Below, piece after piece: positions 18,781 through 21,304 of a DNA stretch of 21,304 nucleotides (its first letter is position 1; each line of letters begins with the position of its first letter). The notes under the pieces were generated by a model. The model was not told where the DNA came from. It did no database searches and saw only the letters and a list, made by a program, of their open reading frames with translations. The DNA lies in contig CAXNAA020000439.1 of NCBI GenBank assembly GCA_964200075.2, positions 1 to 21,304 on the forward strand. The letters are read 5' to 3'. This DNA is from Sphacelaria rigidula. Its lineage: Eukaryota; Phaeophyceae; Sphacelariales. The position numbers and the translations under genes are program-made.

Positions 18781-19953
18781 CATGCACGTCTTCGATACGC
18801 GGACCATCGGTACTATTTGCGGCTAACTGCGGCCCCATTTTCCTCAGTATGCATACTGTATACAAATAAAGATTACAGCTGGTCAGCAATTTGTCAGGAC
18901 ATGAATGGGTCGTCGGTGCTGTGGCCGTGTCGAGCTTCCTTCAACATCATCAATCAGCTACTTGCAGTCATGAGCCATAGCACGCGAGTTGTGTTCCCAT
19001 CAGATAAACGTCAGCCGTCCACTTGCACTTGTTCCATGCATCTCGATGAATCGCCGCACATTATATATACATGAATGAGGGGTGGTTCTTGGGTGAGTTC
19101 CTATAGTGAGGTATTGGAAATGTACTCGCGCAGGATAATATACTGTACTAGGAAATGAATCGGCAGCAGCCGAACCAATTAACAAGAGCTTGGATATAGC
19201 TGTAATTGTGCGACGCTACGCAAGAGAACAAGTAACTGCCGCGTGTATGTAATGCCGCCCACTCGCATGAACCGATACAAAGTATATCATGATACAGAAT
19301 CAAAACATACATTGCCAGGAACGTGTACGTGGATATACATGAACATGCATGAGCCGCTTATGACGTTTTTTTTTGTCGATTATTTGTTGATGCGATGCTG
19401 TAACTCACCGACCGTGCAGGGCGGACCGTCAGTAGTAGTAGTTGTTGTCGTCGTTCCCCACCTTCTACCAAAGCAAAGCAACCGAGTTGCTTGGTGCGGG
19501 TGACACATATACTGTATCCAATCAACGGTGCCCCACTGTACATTTAGCGTGGTTGAACTGAAGTAGATCCCTCTGTAAGTGTGCAACTGTACGCACATCC
19601 ATGCAATAACACAACAGACACTATAATACTGTATATATACTCATGTATCCCTACACTACTGCCGAACCGCGGTTCGCGGCTCTGGCGGGAAATGAGAACA
19701 CGATCATACGTCTTCAGTAACCCGACGGACACCAAGTGTCCATATCTACATGAAGGACTTCAAGCAACACAAATGACGTGTAACGCGTGTATACTGAATG
19801 GATGTACGTTTACGTGAGATGTTCGCCAAAAATCAGAGGAGTGGTTGAACATCCGGGCCAGCTGATTGAACATATATCGTCTTTGTCAAACCCTACAGTC
19901 TGAAAAAGGCCCATTATTAGAAAGCTTCTCAAGATTTTTTTTCAAATCATAGA
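18781..19953. other. Upstream flank of the SAM gene, no gene called
   Basis: AT-rich with many TATATA-like motifs. Promoter sequence for the SAM gene is expected here but no specific element stands out. Open frames of 60-86 codons lack recognisable domains. Confidence 0.4.
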
Positions 19954-20074
19954 GTCAGAGTGCAAAGTGGAAGCTTCGAAACTTCACAGCAGTGGACGTT
20001 AAAAAGTTCATAGCGGAAGCTGATGTGACGTGGCTTGACGTGATTTTTTTTTGTCGCGGTGATTGGCCGCAGGT
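19954..20074 (+). repeat. Dispersed repeat, copy B
   Basis: Matches 4181-4300 in the same orientation. The best block is CGGAAGCTGATGTGACGTGG, then CTTGACGTG, a T-run and GTCGCGGTGATTGGCCGCAG. Confidence 0.75.
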
Positions 20075-20805
20075 TGCCCCGCCAAATGTACGATCGAGCA
20101 GTGTTTAGGCTTTAGTTCCGTATGCGCGTTTCTTTCTTCAAATTAATTGAGCTCCAATTTTGTTTTGATGCTTTTTTTCAGTTTTGCAAGCCCCATTTTA
20201 GGCTTTTTTAGTGCAAATTAGGCGCGCTTTTTGCGCCTTAAACCCGTCCTTGTTTTGGCGGTGTGGGAGTTTTCTCTCACGAGGTGCGCCTTCTATCATG
20301 AGGACAAGACGACAAGTTGGGCATTCGAAGTTTTGTTGATTATTTATAATAAAAAAATGAAGCTTTTTCAATTATTCAGTTTGGGGACCACAATCTTCAC
20401 AACTACACCCTAACCCACGTACGGAAACAACAAACGCCACTACACTTAACTTACAATACTTGATACAGCAGTACGACGTTGTAGCCTCTAGGCACAGGGC
20501 ATTGCAGCCTTCGGCCTCTCGCCCGGCAAGCTACAAGCTACCATCCACCACCCTCCCCGCATCATCTACCGTCAGTCAGTCGAAATTGAAAATCTTGTCG
20601 AACTACCGGTACCGATTGTACTTCATCATAATAATAACTACGGATCCGATCCGGTCACCTAACGTCTTCTCCCGCCGGGAGTTCAAGCGCCCCCCTCAAA
20701 ATCGAAAACACTCGCTCCGTAGACGCGGACGATGGCTGGATAAGTACAATAGCCATCGCCACGAGATACCAACTGGGAAGCCTGTTTTTGTTGTCATCTC
20801 AACAC
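20075..20805. other. No gene supported
   Basis: T-rich to about 20360 with a small GGCGC...GCGCC hairpin at 20221-20238, then a 117-codon + frame (20460-20813) with no recognisable motif. Confidence 0.4.
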
Positions 20806-20882
20806 GACAGTAAACCATACTCCGAGTGCGCGCCTGAGGCCGCGACCAAAAAGTCGTCCTTCTCGGACAGTAGGCCCGCCAT
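20806..20882 (-). CDS. Weak candidate first exon of an unknown gene
   Basis: ATG at 20882-20880 opens a 26-codon GC-rich frame beginning MAGLLSEKDDFLVAASGAHS. It has a poor donor, GTGTTG at 20805, in phase 2. A TATAAAT lies 120 bp upstream. No downstream exon can be assigned with confidence. The protein is not recognised and the exon could be spurious. Confidence 0.2.
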
Positions 20883-20999
20883 GATCTCGTGAGTTACAAA
20901 CGCTGCTATCGCTCGTTATCACTTCTCTCTGTTGGTGTGCTACTACTGCTGTCTACTGTCTGCTGTACAAAGTACAAGTGTATTACTCCCTCTGGGCGG

Positions 21000-21006
21000 A
21001 TTTATA
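21000..21006 (-). promoter_or_regulatory. TATA-like box upstream of the candidate exon at 20882
   Basis: The minus strand reads TTATAAATC here, in a GC-richer context, with ATG 120 bp downstream. This is motif evidence only. Confidence 0.2.
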
Positions 21007-21304
21007 AGCAAGGTTCGGACCAAAAGCGGTCTCACTCGGGCACTTGAAGGTCTTTTTCGGAACCGTTTCTTGTTGTTGTTTTTGGACCGCCGCTGCGGAA
21101 CGCACAGAATCGCCGTCTTTTAGAGGTCGCACCGAAAAAGTTCGTCGCACCCCAGCAGAAGTTGCTCGAAATCACCACCCCAACTTGGGACCACCGTCCA
21201 AAAGCCTTCCCATCTGCTGGTGAGACATAACATAGGATTCTATAAAATGAGGTTCATCAATGAAATGAGGTTCGAGCTCAAAACAGTACTTTCTCCACGC
21301 TTTC
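21007..21304. other. Right edge, no gene called
   Basis: The minus strand has a frame of about 72 open codons without ATG that closes at 21034-21032 (RILCYVSPADGKAFGRW and so on). It may be an exon continuing beyond the window or a repeat relic. A direct repeat AAATGAGGTTC occurs near 21246 and 21262. Confidence 0.3.

Noticed and set aside
20221-20238. Rho-independent terminator-like hairpin
   Set aside because: Short stem in a eukaryotic context with no gene ending there.

Overview
The window looks like nuclear DNA of an intron-rich eukaryote, most likely a stramenopile and plausibly a brown alga such as Ectocarpus. The evidence is GC-rich exons separated by introns with GTGAGT-type donors and CAG acceptors, abundant CAG/CTG microsatellites, a MAP kinase kinase with a plant-like T-x5-T activation loop, and many foldback and inverted repeats. 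The taxon is an inference. No prokaryotic operon, rRNA or CRISPR array is visible.

Two multi-exon genes can be assembled by hand, both on the minus strand. The better supported one (15204 down to 9492, six exons, about 1360 codons) encodes a MAP kinase kinase. It has a long disordered N-terminus, a canonical pre-kinase motif, and a complete catalytic core interrupted by a low-complexity insert of about 170 residues between helix C and strand beta-4. A disordered C-terminal tail follows. Upstream on the same strand (about 18776 to 16072) is a gene with a SAM (sterile alpha motif) domain. The SAM domain is split by a 1.8 kb intron between exons 18085-18384 and 16072-16308, and its C-terminal exons were not identified. 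All proposed junctions of this gene are phase 0. The first codons of the kinase exon could also be entered in phase 0, so a SAM-kinase fusion is possible but unproven.

The left half (1-9490) has no convincing gene. It holds two copies of a terminal-inverted-repeat element (291-507 and 928-1126), a foldback with arms of about 200 bp (1131-1579) and a purine-rich tract with a small coding-like island near 2123-2265. Degenerate tandem repeats (about 2500-3370) and a perfect 28-bp hairpin (3225-3284) follow. Next come a cluster of tRNA-like palindromes (3391-3777), one copy of a dispersed repeat whose partner lies at 19954, a 256-bp inverted-repeat element (5241-5496), a 10-N assembly gap between poly-C tracts, and triplet microsatellites.

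The right end (18780-21304) holds the second dispersed-repeat copy and a weak candidate first exon with a TATA-like box on the minus strand (20806-21006). If the gene models hold, the window carries two signalling proteins in tandem: a SAM adaptor-like protein and a MAPKK. SAM domains recruit kinases in MAPK cascades in other eukaryotes, which makes the arrangement interesting, but the functional link is inference.
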